Shown here: positions 1 to 11,883 of the stretch, piece by piece
Layout of the letters: every line of letters starts with the position of its first letter
Numbering within the stretch: position 1 is the stretch's first letter
DNA from: Acephala macrosclerotiorum
Lineage: Eukaryota; Ascomycota; Leotiomycetes; Helotiales; Mollisiaceae
Reading direction: 5' to 3'
Length of the DNA: 64,000 nucleotides
Assembly (NCBI GenBank): GCA_014904845.1
Contig: MU119205.1
Coordinates: 372,001-436,000, forward strand
Notes under the pieces: model-generated
What the model was told of the DNA's origin: nothing
The model's database searches: none
The model's input: only the letters and a program-made list of their open reading frames with translations
Made by a program: the position numbers and the translations under genes

Positions 1-519
1 CTGGTATGGCAGGCGTGGGCATGATCGTATTGTAAAAATATACCATTCTGGAGTGGTTTGACATTGTTGTATTATCTGTATTTGGCGTCTTGCATGACAC
101 ACTTGGATGGAGGAAGTTTTATAACAAAACTCGTATTCTTGATAGCTGCGGCTATCCGTTCCTTATAAATTTTCCTTTTCACTCGAGCATTCAGTACGTT
201 CATAGATGACTTGGTCCTAGTTGTATAGTATGGTGAATCTAGACGTGGTGAAGAAAATTATGAAATCCGACCTTAAGATTTTTGACACTGTGAAATGAGA
301 ATCGCTTCCAAACTTTGATCGGCACCGCACTGATTTTCGTCTTTCACAAAATATCCCCACAGTCCTTTCATCGCAAAATTATCCAAGAGCTTTCGTCCCA
401 AAAACTCGCGAATGAGCAGCCCCGTCGCCCCACCAACAACAACGCAAACTCAACACCCCAAATCGCACATCCAATCATTAACCTCATTCCTCACAAACGA
501 CAAAATATCCAGGAACGAC
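1..519. other. Intergenic, upstream of the SprT protease gene
   Basis: No coding region is supported here. The stretch is AT-rich and must hold the promoter and leader of the gene starting at 520. An in-frame upstream ATG at 412 exists but has a weak context (C at -3), so 412-519 is treated as probable leader. Confidence 0.5.
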
Positions 520-3130
520 ATGGCACAAAGAGTGGAGGAATCAGATGATGAGTTACCGGATCTTGAGGATTTGGTGAAGAATTTTAGGGCGGGGAATGCG
601 CAAAATAGGGTGGGGAAGGGGAAATCAACAAAGACTGAACAATTGGATGTCGACTCAGGACCGGTCATAGTGAAACGGACAATTGGGGGGAAGCCAACAA
701 GGCTGGATCTGGATGTCGAGTCCAATTTTGGAGAAGTGGGTCAGATCACGAGGAAGCGGCGCAAAGGAGAAAGGTTGGAAGAAAAGAAGGAGGGAGGGGA
801 TGAAGTGAAAACGGTGAAGGAGGTGAAGAAGAAAAGAGTTTTGAATCAGAGGGTTGATAATCCTTTGTTGAGGCCGTTAAATGCGAGGTCGGTATCATCC
901 GAACCTGCTGAGACAAAACCAAGGCCGAGGTTAGGACGCTCGAAGAAGACTGAGGATGAGAGAGATGTTCTGGAGGATGAAAAGCCGATGTCACGAGGCA
1001 AAACGCGGTCTGTCACACCATCGGAAGAACCGAATTCTGAAGAGGAAAATAATGCGAGAGTAAAGCCCAGGCTAAAGAGTTCGAAGGGAAAGAACGTGGT
1101 GAGGAGTGTTTCTGAGGATTTGAATGTGGTGCCAGAGACCAATTTTCGATCCATCACTCCTGTGGACGAACCGGTCTTTGATGAAGAGTTAGAGAAGCCA
1201 ACAGTGAAGAGCAGGACTAGGAAGGCAGTTGGGTCTAAGCAGCCGCGAAATGCCGAACCAAAGCTTGAGTCCGAGCCCGAGGAAGATTATGGAGATCCCG
1301 AAGAGAAACCAGCACCAAGGAGCAGGCCCAGGAAAGCGGTGGCATCGAAGCAGCGAAACGCACCCGGAATAGTACCGGATTCAGAGTCGGAAGAAAAAAG
1401 CGACACGGACGAAGCGAAGTCAGCACCAAAGATCAAGCCCCAGAGAGCAATTGAATCAAAGCACCCAAAGAGACGGGGGCAGGTATTGGACTCGGAAGAA
1501 GAGGAACCAGAGGAAGTTGACTTCTCTGACGATCTGTCAGACTTTGTAGTCAACGACAGCACATTTTTAGAATGTGACGATTCCGTGATCGAAACTCCAC
1601 CACCTCCTCCCAGGTCAACACGGAAATTGATTCAAGGGCGGCGGCAAAAGAAGGAAGAGGAATCTGACGACGGCCTAAACTTAGAATTGAAGAAATTGAG
1701 CATCAAGGGTGATGTTACGAGTCAAGGTTCAAGGCAGGCGTCAGAGGAGAAGAATCTCAAGGATTTTGCTGAAGGTTACTCCGATGATGAGGTGCCTGTG
1801 AAGAGTGTGCCTAGGAAGCTGTTTGGAGATGTACGACTGGATCCTCCCAAAAAGACGAACGATTCTTCGCCAAGAAAGAATGGCTACGTGTCAAGCTCAG
1901 ATATCGAGGATCCTTTCACTTTAAGATAGTAAGTCTCCCGAATTATTTCAATTTTCATATGCTAATTGATCGTCCAGCTCTCCTTCCGAAAGCAAACCAA
2001 AGAAGGTCTCCAAGGAAACCAGATTTGCAACTCCACCTGGAAGTCCTGAACCAAAATCAATAGGCCTGAAATCACCAAAGAGGGCACTTCAACGCATCCC
2101 TTCAACGCCGCATCGACAAAGCATAGATACCTTCTGGCAACAAGACGTAATCAACGATTGGATCGATGAGTATTCCCCCAAAAAGCTACCCGGCAAATCA
2201 AAATCCAACCTCCTCTCCTCACCTAAGAAAAGCCCCGTCAAGGCAGACCGTGTAGCAAAGGCAGCAAAGAAAGCGTTCTCTGAACGCAAACACGAAATTG
2301 CCGAATCCTTCCTCAAGGAACTCGATGACAAAATCACCAACGGCCAAATCTCCAAACTCTCAGCCTCAACAGGAGGTGTCAAAATCAACTGGTCCAAAAA
2401 ATTAAACACCACCGCCGGCCGCGCAAACTGGAAACGAGAAACCCTCCGCTCCTGTGTCAAGCTCGCAGACGGAACCTCCGCCCCTCTAACCCACCGACAC
2501 CACGCCGCCATCGAACTCGCAGAGAAAGTGATCGATGACGAAGATCGTCTCCTGAACGTTATTGCCCACGAATTCTGCCATCTAGCGAACTTCATGGTCT
2601 CAAACATAAAAACCAATCCTCACGGCAAGGAATTCAAAGCATGGGCGAGTAAGGTGTCAGGGATGTTCGGGGAAAGGGGGATAGAGGTTACGACCAAACA
2701 TAGTTATGAGATTGATTATAAGTATATCTGGGAATGTGAGAATTGCGGGATTGAGTTCAAGAGGCACAGTAAGAGTATTGACCCGAAGAGACATCAGTGT
2801 GGGAGTTGTAAGAGCAAACTTGTTCAGACGAAGCCTACTCCAAAGGCAGGGACAGGAGAGGGGGGTGAGAAGAAGGTGAATGAGTATCAGGTTTTCATGA
2901 GGGAGAATATGAAAAAGGTCAAGGAGGAAAATCCGGGGAGCCCGCAGAAGGAGATCATGGGGTTGGTAGGGAAGAAGTATAAAGAGTTTAAGGCTTCGAA
3001 ACTTGGGGGGAGTAAGACGTTTGAAACAGTGGAGGTTGATGAGATTGTTGGTGAGAAGGAGGGGGCGCCGGATGATGGGGTGGGTGATGTGGTGAGGAAG
3101 TTGGATTTCTTGGACTTGACGAGTCCTTGA
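520..3130 (+). CDS. GCNA/Spartan-like SprT metalloprotease with acidic disordered N-terminus, zinc ribbon and HMG-box-like tail
   Basis: Two exons, 520-1928 and 1978-3130, give about 853 residues. The first ~480 residues are low-complexity, acidic and Lys/Arg-rich. A SprT-type domain follows, with the HEFCH zinc-protease motif near residue 667. Next comes a zinc ribbon (two CxxC pairs, WECENCG and HQCGSCK), then a basic HMG-box-like segment. This order matches GCNA/ACRC and the fission yeast HMG-box protein of the same family. By family knowledge such proteins cleave DNA-protein crosslinks, often SUMO-linked, in the nucleus. The intron has a GTAAGT donor and CCAG acceptor, and the phase agrees (TA|C). 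The ATG at 520 has G at -3 and G at +4; an alternative in-frame ATG lies at 412. Family assignment is confident; the substrate is inferred. Confidence 0.88.
1190..1510 (+). repeat. Three degenerate ~40-residue repeats coded in the SprT protease N-terminus
   Basis: Three successive segments share a pattern: Pro-rich lead, basic block (SRTRKAVGSKQ, SRPRKAVASKQ, KPQRAIESKHP), then an acidic Ser/Glu stretch (LESEPEED, PDSESEE, LDSEEEE). They are diverged at DNA level. The acidic ends resemble SUMO-interaction or CK2-type stretches, which is inference. Confidence 0.6.
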
Positions 3131-3677
3131 GACTTAAAGGTACAATAGCGTAGGTAACAACACAGCATATATATGGAGTTCGAGTTGATCTTGTTTGAAA
3201 TGAAAACTACTTACTAATGTGATGACTGTGATCTGCCATAGCTTAGTTTCCAACAGAACGAAGTCCCATTTATTATTTATATCCAATAGATTTATTAATA
3301 TGAGATTTAAACGCCTACAGACTGAGAATAGTTGGATTTCTTGATCTAAATTAGCTTGAGTAGCGAACACATTCTTGATGATGAATCAAACCAGCATTTC
3401 ATCTGATATTGAGGCTATGCTAACGATCTGAGATGGTTGTGACCACCACTTGGATATCGTGTCAAACGCTATAAAAGTTTCCAAACCCATACAAATCAAT
3501 CATTCAATCATGAACGTTCCTGAGCTCCTATTCCAGATGTCCTCCCAACCCCGAAGCCCCTTGCCCTTACATCCGAGATAGCGAGCCATAAGCTCGACTT
3601 ATCAATCCCAAACTGACATCGGCATCCATCCATTTTCCCGGTTCCTCTCCCATTCCCTGCCACGCTTCACCTCCCAC
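3131..3677. other. Convergent intergenic region
   Basis: This 547-bp gap lies between the 3' ends of the SprT protease and MOG1. It is AT-rich, should hold both 3' UTRs and polyadenylation signals, and shows no supported gene. Confidence 0.5.
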
Positions 3678-4386
3678 CTAAACCTCATTGAAAAGTCCCC
3701 AATCCTTAATCTTGAACGTCTCCCAAATCTTCGCTGCAAATTCCACGGACATCTCAATCAACTTCCCCTGCCTCCCCATCTGCATATCGACTTCCTCCTC
3801 CGTATATTCTCCCTTGATATGCGGGACATTGATCGTGATTAGAATATCAGTGCTTTCCTTCTCCAGTCGAATCAAGGTTAACACAATAGCTGTGAAATCT
3901 GGATTCTTGCTATCCGGTGCTAAAGGTGGTGTTTGTGTGGCGATTAAGGTGTAGGCTGGAATGCCTTCTCTGTGAGGGGAGGTCAGCACGTGATTGTGTT
4001 GGAGACAAGAAAGGGAAGAGGGTATATATACGGGAGCTTGGAGAATTGTGTGTTTGAGGTATTCCAGACTTTAACGGTGTCGATATCTGAGTCAACGATA
4101 TCTTCCAGGTGAGTGGTCAGAGCCGCACCATCGACTGCTGGTCCGGAGCCTGGGACGCCAACTCGTTCCGTGATATCGAAGATGATGCTTGTGAAGCCGT
4201 CTTTGTCGAGGTAGACTTCTTGATGATCGGGAACTTGACGGATGGTGCTATTCACATTTGTCAGTTGTGAGGTAGGCATGAGGTGGGGCGAGCTGAATGA
4301 GGCCCTTACCTGACGTCGGCGAAGGTTGAGGGCAGGTCGACGATAAGAGCTCCGCCAAAAAGCGGCGTTGAGGTGTAGGATGTCAT
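3678..4386 (-). CDS. MOG1: MOG1 Ran-binding nuclear import factor
   Basis: Three exons on the minus strand, 4386-4310, 4247-4032 and 3969-3678, give 194 residues, the usual Mog1 length. The protein opens MTSYTSTPLFGGAL and continues into a DVSTIRQVPDHQE block, the hallmark PLFGGA and QVPDHQE signatures of Mog1. The C-terminal half carries the conserved LTLIRL strand and ends in an EFAAKIWETFKIKDW helix. Mog1 binds Ran GTPase and supports nucleotide release and nuclear transport. All splice phases agree. An in-frame ATG further upstream (4503) would add 39 residues and is judged leader because family members start just before PLFGG. Confidence 0.92.
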
Positions 4387-4953
4387 TTTGAGGTTTTCTA
4401 GATATGAGCGGTGGTTCTGGCTAAAGTGGTCTCTCCAGAAGCTGTTGTTGTGCTGCTCGGCTGGAAGTGGTATGGCTTTTCTTAGAAGCTTCCAACTTTC
4501 CAAGGCAGCGGATCTTGGGTCTCTTGTAGATTTCGATGCCTGATCTCGCTTGTGGAATGCAAAGGATATCGTATGATTGAGAAACGAAAGTGAATCAGGC
4601 TGCTACATAAGATGAGAAGTGAATTAAAGTGAAGTAAGAGGGGTTGAAGTGAAGGACTCCATCAATTCGCAAGGCTGTCATGAGAGCAGACCCACCACAC
4701 TAAGCAAAGTCGGTGTCAACAGCCTGATCGACAAGCCACAAAGTTCCATCTTTGCAATCAGGCAGTAAGGCACCAATAACACTTTTAGGTATCACGTGCT
4801 ACCAACAACATCTCCACCCCCATCTCTGGGCTTTGAAGCATCGATGGCCCATATGTCAAAGTCTGAAGGGAAATCAACTTATACATGCAAGTCTGATCAT
4901 AAACCACGTCAATTGATGTTCGAAGGACCTTGATTTACAAAACCCATCATGAT
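4387..4953. other. Divergent promoter region of MOG1 and the Zn2Cys6 regulator
   Basis: The 567 bp between the two divergent start codons hold no supported ORF. The stretch must contain both promoters; no specific site stands out. Confidence 0.5.
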
Positions 4954-6659
4954 ATGTCGGCTGTTGAGCAAGTGGTGAGGAGCAAGAGTGCGAAAGGCTG
5001 CTGGACCTGTAAACGTGAGTCTGCTTCCAAGATCCCATTGCACTCTCGAGCTACCGTTTCGGTGCTGAAAATAATCAGGTCGCAAGATCGGCTGTGACAA
5101 AGCCCTCCCCTCCTGCTCCAACTGTATTCGTACCAAGCGAGCATGCGAGGGTTATGGTCTTAAACTGGCATGGCCAGAGGATGGCGATGGACGGAGACCA
5201 GATAATCCAGTTTCCGTTGGGCGAGCTGGCTCCTCTTATTTCTTCCTTTCATCGAATCGTGGGGGCTCAGTTTACTTTCTGAACACAAGCGAGAAGGACC
5301 TGCAGGAGGATGTCAAAAGGCCCTTGCCTGTTTTGGCTATTGCCAAATGGCACACTTCAAAGTCGAACCTGTTCTCGGTTGATCCCTCCAAGGGCCTCTC
5401 TTTTGGTTATGAAGCCTCTCTAAAAGGCCGGGAATCATCCGTACTGTCTTATTGTGCGTACCGACACACTCTCTCATGGAGAAGTCTTCCTAATCTAAAT
5501 TTCTACAGATACAGACGTCCTGTCACGTATGGTTACTACTATTGATGACGCTAAGAACGGATTCAGGAACGTCTTACTTCCTATGGCGCTTTCAGATGCC
5601 AACAATGCAACTGCAGGGCTACGACAAGCAATGTTTGCCATATCTGCATACCATATGTGGGGCCATGATGCCGCCATCAGCTATAAGCTCTCAGCGATAC
5701 ACCATCTGTCAAACTCACTGCAGAATGGTGAAGATGCTCCTTTACCACAATTCGCCACAAGCATGGTATTGTGCATCGGTGATGTTTTCGATTCTGCTGA
5801 TGGAAGTTGGCCCAAACACCTGGCCGCTGCCAGAGCTCTCAGCAAACGCCTTCCCAAGCATGGAGATCAAGCCGAGGCCTTGTTATTCCTCCAGACCTGG
5901 CTTGAGTATCATGTAGTGCTGGAGGGATTCAGTTCTGGGCCACGTCAGATGTCTTATTCTGATTCCTCTGTCACACTAGAGTCATTGCCCATAACCCCGG
6001 AAAACAGCGACGACAGGATCATCATTGGCGCCCTGGGCTGCTCGCGCGAGTTGATGGACTTGATAGGTCTCACAACTCACCTGCATGGCCTTGTGCCTCT
6101 CCCACCTCACCTAGAAGCATTGCCAACACAAATCCAATTTCGCCTCGAACATCTACTCCAAACCACCCTTCTCGTCCCCGATGCACATTCTGGAAACTTG
6201 GATACCAATCGTATCCTCCGTACCGCCGAACTCTACCGTCTAGCTTCTCTGATTTACCTTCATACGACCCTTGTTCCGCTGCCTCGTTCGTCAGTCCAGC
6301 TTCAGTCCCTGGTTTCACAGTCTCTTAGACTTCTAGAGGCTTTTGAAGTATGCACCTCTCCATGGCCATTATTTGTCACGGCGATCGAAGTCAACAACGA
6401 CGCAGATCGAGTCCGAGTCCTTCACGTGCTCGAGGTCATGCGGAAGGTTAGGAGAATCGGGAATGTCGATGTACTTCAAAGAATTGTGGAAGTACTGTGG
6501 AAGGTTAGGAGAATCGGGAATGTCGATGTACTTCAAAGAATTGTGGAAGTACTGTGGAAGCAGATGGACTTGAGGACTGATAGTGGTCAAGACAGCGCCG
6601 AAAGGCTTGATTGGAGAGATTTCTTCCATTTGGGGGATCGGTTACCCAGTTTTATTTAA
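4954..6659 (+). CDS. Zn2Cys6 (Gal4-type) fungal transcription factor
   Basis: Three exons, 4954-5014, 5079-5453 and 5509-6659, encode about 528 residues. The zinc cluster is perfect: Cys16, 19, 26, 33, 36 and 43 with spacing C-x2-C-x6-C-x6-C-x2-C-x6-C, split by intron 1 after the second Cys. The remainder matches the fungal-specific transcription factor region (SYYTDVLSRMV and AMFAISAYHMWG helices). Such proteins bind CGG-type DNA sites and control pathway genes. The gene is convergent with the nitrilase, 109 bp apart, so a local catabolic role is plausible but unproven. The C-terminal part carries a perfect 57-bp tandem duplication (listed separately), which adds 19 residues without breaking the frame. 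Confidence 0.9.
6442..6560 (+). repeat. Perfect 57-bp tandem duplication within the Zn2Cys6 gene
   Basis: Copy 1 is 6442-6498 and copy 2 is 6499-6555, with 5 more matching bases to 6560. The copies are identical. The unit length is a multiple of three, so the block VRRIGNVDVLQRIVEVLWK occurs twice in a row in the protein. Complete identity implies a very recent duplication or an assembly artefact. Confidence 0.95.
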
Positions 6660-6768
6660 AAAACAATGTCCTTTAAGTGAAGAACGACTGACATAAAGTA
6701 CCTCACAAGTTAGGATTTGATATTTATCGGAGCTTACAAATCTCTTTTGTTGGAATCTTTTTAATATT

Positions 6769-7868
6769 CTATATAAGATGGAAGGGCTTTGCTGGGGTCG
6801 GATTGACGTTCAGGCTCAACAAATCCGGACGAGAGTAATGGCCAACAGTGTCAATCATTCCCTTTGCATAGTCGATATCCCTCAGGTCGATGTCCGCTTG
6901 CATGATACCCTCCTTTCCTGGTGGCCAAGGGTCACAAAGCGGCTTTCCATCTGGGCCATAGATCATGGTGAAGCCACCGCCGGGCTAGAACGACGTAAGC
7001 AAACAGGCTTCACAGTGAGAACTCGGCAAGGGAAATCTGATTACCGTTTGGCACACTCCGCTGTCAACCAAATTCAGCTTCTCCAAGTTCCCTTCCGTCA
7101 AGACCTGAGTTGCAACTAGTACAAATGCTTGTCCCTCGATGGCAAGGAATTGGCTGCACAACTGGTTTGCAATATCCGTCTCATGGTATGGCCACTTCAT
7201 CTCTTTAGGCAAAGAGAACATAGGTGGCCAGCCAGCAACGTGGATTTGAACACCCTGGCAGTATTCATAGTATCGCAACAACGGCTGGAGATGCTCCCAG
7301 CAGTTCAGTCCTCCAACCTTCCCAAATGGTGTATCAACGACCGATGTCAACGAGTCGGCTTGTCCATCACCCCAGATCGATCGTTCCACATGCGTGGGCT
7401 TGATCTTCCGTCTGTGTAGCACGATGTCTCCCTCAGTACTGATGAATGATTGGGCGATGTAGAGACTAGCTCCGTCGCGCTCGCTGTAGCCAAGGACAAC
7501 AAAGACACCAGCTTCTTTGCAAGCTGCACGGATACGGTCCATCTCGGGTGACTCTTTTGCCATGGAGTTTGCCATGTATTTGTGGATGAGTTCGGTGTTT
7601 TCGACGACGCTTTTCGTCCATATTGCCCTTGGCGAAAGTATGAGCATTGGTCTGACTTGAATCACAAAGAGAATGTTGGGATCAAACTGAGAGAAGAGGA
7701 ATTGACTTACCACGGGTATCCTGTTAGCCAAACTTCGGGAAAGCCCAGGACATTGACACCATACTTTCCAGCTTGTTGGATGAGTCCGATGGTCTTCTCA
7801 ACGCCGCCTTGGAGATCGAGCCATGCTGGCTCGGCCTGGACAGCGCCAACTCTTACTATTTGTGACAT
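6769..7868 (-). CDS. Nitrilase (carbon-nitrogen hydrolase superfamily)
   Basis: Three exons on the minus strand, 7868-7711, 7627-7045 and 6984-6769, give 318 residues. The catalytic triad of the family is visible: Glu45 in FPEVW, a Lys in the [11 protein letters not shown] block (about 127-129) and Cys161 in GGLNCWEH. The RSIWGDG and C-terminal [11 protein letters not shown] signatures place it in the nitrilase/cyanide hydratase branch. At 318 residues it is shorter than typical fungal cyanide hydratases (350+), so a nitrile-to-acid-plus-ammonia nitrilase is favoured; the substrate cannot be read from sequence. The intron 1 acceptor was chosen at CCAAG to give GYPWAIW, because nearer AGs create a stop or break phase. 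It is convergent with the Zn2Cys6 gene and divergent from the broken permease. Confidence 0.88.
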
Positions 7869-8730
7869 GTTGAGCCAATATTATCACAGAGTGTAAAGAG
7901 ATAGTTTTGGGGTAGTCTTTGTTTATATCTACACATACTGATGGAAAAACATCACGAAATTGATCATCGATAACGGTCATGATTTCTTAAGAAAATCGTC
8001 AGGATTCCACTTATGACTCAATGCAAGAGTTTGCGATCAGCATCAGCATACCCCAGAGCAGTGGCCCGTTGATGCGAGGAAGACGAAGGGGATTTTAAAA
8101 ACAGCATTCGAAGGGGGCGAAGGGCATGTCCCACTTGGTCCTTGATAATGGGGCCTGTATTCCAAAGTGGTTTAGTCAGATCGCAAACTCTTTCCTTGCC
8201 TTATCCTCTTGCAGGGCGCCACCTCCACGAACCATTGGGACGTGCGATCGCAAATACTTGCTGCATGTCAACACACCAAGTTGTATCTGAGTTGTGACAG
8301 CTGTCGTATTATTAGTTTAGATGAAACCAATGTTTTTACTCTGTTGCATGAATTTGATTGGTGTCTGCTTGAAATTACGCTCGCTGAACCCCGTCGTTGT
8401 CTGATTACTTGTAACTATCTCTGCTTATCTTCCTTTTTTGGTCCGTGTTTTAGACTTCATTACCCTTCGAAGTTCCAGAGTCCGATAGATTGGGTTATAC
8501 GTCAAAGAGTTTAGTCACTATGCTGTCCCTGTCATGGGAAGAGTTCGCGATCTCCCAGCACCCGTTCTTTTGAGCCACTCTGAATAGTCTTAGATCTCGC
8601 CTTTCATCATATTCCCTATCTTTCTATGTTCCTCAGGTTTAATTTTAACTACCTATAATAACTGGGTGGTAACTTTCCGGGTCAACTCTTGTGAATTGCT
8701 TCCATCTCTCTTTACATCCGCTTCAAAACA
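7869..8730. promoter_or_regulatory. Divergent promoter region with GATA-type sites near the nitrilase start
   Basis: No gene is supported in these 862 bp. Three HGATAR-type motifs lie within about 105 bp upstream of the nitrilase ATG: TTATCA at 7881-7886, AGATAG at 7899-7904 and CGATAA at 7968-7973. AreA-class GATA factors bind such sites to activate nitrogen-source genes. The motif is expected about once per 340 bp by chance, so the enrichment is mild and regulation is inferred. Confidence 0.35.
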
Positions 8731-10479
8731 ATGGTCAAACTTTCACTTTCCATGGAGCAGCATGGCTCAGCTCAGCTCGAGCAACGCTTCTCGAAGCTCA
8801 GCATGGTCACCATGACCTTTGCTGTTCTCAAGTAAGTCGAATTTGAAAATGTTCTACGATATGGATTGACAAGGCCCATAGTACCTGGATTGCTCTTGCT
8901 GGTTCTATCGGCATCGTCATTCCTTCAGGTGGCTCTGTCGCGTTCCTATATGGATTCATCTTCTGTGTGCTGTGCAATTTGTGTCTTGCTGCCAGCTTGG
9001 GAGAACTTGCCTCGGCCTGGCCTGCAGCTGGTGGTATGATAGATTTCTCATCCGGGGTGGTTGGGCGTCGGCTGAGTAGGCACAGGACAATACCACTATG
9101 CTTATGCATTGGCGAGCGAGAAATGGAAGAAGTCGATCGTACGTTCTTAATATTCCATGTGAGACGTACATTTTAATAGTCTAATAAAGAGTTTCTGGGT
9201 GGGCTGGATAAGTATCGCTGGCTGGCTCACTCTTGTCACCACGGAAGGCTTCTTTGCAGGTAATTTGTGAGCTGCCTAGATGGGATGATTTTTTAGTAAT
9301 CTTTGTGCAGCTCAATTCGCCTCGGCAGTAGCAGTCATTGGCTCGAATGGAGCATACGAGATCAAGCAGTGGCGGACATTTCTCACCTTCGTTGTCATTC
9401 TGACTTTCATGACTCTGTCCAACCTCTACGGGAACAAAATCCTTGCCAAATGGAATGATGGAGCTTGCGAGTAATACTTCATCTATTCTCTTAAAGAAAA
9501 AAAGCTAATGATCACAGTGTACTGGTCCATCCTAGCAGTGGTTGTAATCAGTATCACACCATCCTCGCAACATCCGACAAAAACGACGCTTCTTTTGTCT
9601 TCACAGACTTCCGTAACGAAACCGGCTGGAGCGATGGAACAGCCTGGATTCTCGGCCTCCTCCAAAGCGCTCTCTCCTCATCGGTTTCGACGCCGCCTGC
9701 CACATGACAGAAGAGATGCCCTCTCCTAGCAAGGACACCCCCCCGCGCTATGATATACGCTATCCTAGCTGGTGGTGTAACTGGCGCAGCATTCATTCTT
9801 GTGATTCTGTTCTGCATCACGGATATCGATACCATCCTGCACACATCGATGAATATGCCGATTACTGAACTCATTTACCAAGCTACTGGATCCCGTGCCG
9901 CTGTTGTGGTTTTGACTGTTATGCTCGCTGTGTGCTTCATCAATGGGACGAATGGGTGTGTGACGAGTTCTTCGAGATTGCTGTTTGCTATGGCGAGAGA
10001 TAAGGGGATGCCGTTCTCCGGATCTTTCTCGGTCATTGATTCGAAAACGCATGTCCCGTCCAGAGCGATAGGCTTGTGTTTTGTGTTTAATCTGTTGTTT
10101 GGATTGCTGTATCTTGGGCCGACGGTGGCGTTTAACGCGTGTGTTGCGAGTACGACTACCTTTTTGAATGTGAGTTATGCGATGCCGATTGTTGTTTTGG
10201 TGGTGAGGGGAAGGGGGATCTTACAGAGGGAGACGAAGGCGTTTGGGTTGGGGAGGTATGGCTATGCTGCCAACTATGTTGGGATTGTCTTTGTTGGTGT
10301 TACTTCTGTGGTGAGTTCATTGCATTTCAACATGCTCAGGAAATTTGATTGACACTATGGTGTAGTTCTGTTTCCCGGCAGCCTTGCCGACGACAAGTAG
10401 CACCATGAACTATGTCTCTGCTGTTCTTGGTATCTTCGTCATGCTTCTTTCTGGTATTTGGCTTGGGTACGGAAAGTAG
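8731..10479 (+). pseudogene. APC-superfamily amino acid/choline permease, broken by three frameshifts
   Basis: Exons 8731-8831, 8882-9033, 9086-9138, 9190-9259, 9311-9466, 9518-10310 and 10366-10479 reconstruct a GABA/choline-type permease: NTWIALAGSIGIV, GELASAWPAAGGQYHYAYA, VGWISIAGW and TEEMPSPSKD signatures and many membrane segments. Exon 6 does not stay in one frame. After VVVISI about two extra bases appear near 9555-9560. About one base is missing near 9677-9680 (before the IGFDAACHM block). A run of seven C at 9738-9744 has one C too many. The intron before exon 6 also needs a GC donor (9467, GCGAGT). Downstream of 9750 the frame is intact to a normal stop. Either the gene is a young pseudogene or the assembly has three indels in 190 bp. 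It sits divergently from the nitrilase. Confidence 0.8.
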
Positions 10480-11883
10480 TATCAAGGACTGGAATTTGGC
10501 ATCACCTTAGGAGGCGACGCTTTACAGCAGCAGAGACATGAAGAAATTGTCGCAAGTCAGGGGTCAATGCTCTACTCTGAAACGATGATCGGCAGGACAT
10601 GATAAAAGGGGGCATTCGGACTGTAAAATAATGGTTCAATCAATCAATTAATCAAGCCAAAAACACCTCCGTTTAACAGAAATCGTGGTTTCTGGTGGGA
10701 AGAAGGATGGTTCGGAGAAGACTTCGGTTAGTGGGGAGGAGAGATGGCGGGTGAACTTGTGGTCGAACGATTCTCCAAATAGATCAGAAGTAGTATGCAC
10801 TTATCCAATGGGAAGAATTTCGAATGGAAATGCTTGATTGAAATCGAGGCGTTGAAAAAAAGAAGCGGAACCCCTTGAACTCGCTTCGCTTGCTAGCTAC
10901 CCTGAGACTATCACGCTAAACCTCGCCCAGCGCTTCGGAAGCGCAGAAAAATGGCAGAAAAAAACTTCATCAAGCGAAAAAGGAACGAGAAGATGGACAA
11001 GAAAGAAAAAAAATGCAAAAGCAAAAGAATTTTCTGGTTACCCAGAGGTTGGTTTCAAAGATTATAGGAATGGAGTATTATGGGCATGAGCCACGGTCAT
11101 CTCTGGTAAAAGGCCTTTTGGGGAGTTAGAATGTAGTGCGCACGCTTGAAGAGAATGTTGCTTACAAGAAATGAATTCTGAGATAGCTTGTCCCACTCCA
11201 GGTAAAATTTGCGCTCATTTAAACTTATATAGGCCACTGCGCCCCACCCGCGTTGACGAACAAAAGCCTGAAATTGATCCACAGAACAGGTTCGAGCTCT
11301 TTCCTCAGGCATTTTTGAATTGTGACGGTCTTGAAATGCATCAACTGATAATATTCTATTTATGAAAATATCTAAAACTGGTTTGCTGATTTCTTAACCT
11401 CATTGTGGCTGCAAATGTCTGTAAAAAGCCTCGGACTTCTCATCCTGGCGACAGACATCGAAGAATATAACAACGACATCAAGCTCCAAAACTTCATTTA
11501 CCATATTCGTAGGCAGTTGCTTTCTCATAGATAGAAGCTTTGAATTAACTCAAAGTTCGTCAAACTGGTTGTCTATACAGCCTCCCGAAACTGCCAAATG
11601 GAACATTCGCTGAACCTCACCATCAACCCCCTTCCTCCCCTCCCACATGAAGAGCACTGAAGCTCACCCGCAAACCCGCAATGCACCTGTAAACGCCATC
11701 TGCAAGCCTAAAGTTCCAAAATTCAGGGGAAAGCTCCAGCACCCTTCAGCGTTCGGAGCTCCCCTCAATTCAATCCCGAGCTTAGCCCGCGTCAACCCAT
11801 CTCACTTTCCAACCCCGCGATTCTCCAGCTTCCCTTCTCCCTTCTCCCCCAATTCAATCTCACAACCCAAGCGCAACTACAAA
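10480..11883. other. Intergenic region, no gene seen
   Basis: About 1.4 kb lies between the permease pseudogene and the HIT gene. It contains A-rich and homopolymer stretches (10970-11030) and short unsupported ORFs. 11647-11883 is open and in frame with the HIT protein and could encode an N-terminal extension (see findings). Confidence 0.5.

Noticed and set aside
2089..2616. 175-codon antisense frame over the SprT domain
   Set aside because: The sense strand here encodes the conserved SprT protease domain; the antisense frame has no support.
8209..8514. 101-codon open frame between nitrilase and permease
   Set aside because: It lacks an ATG at its start and any recognisable motif; the region is better explained as promoter.
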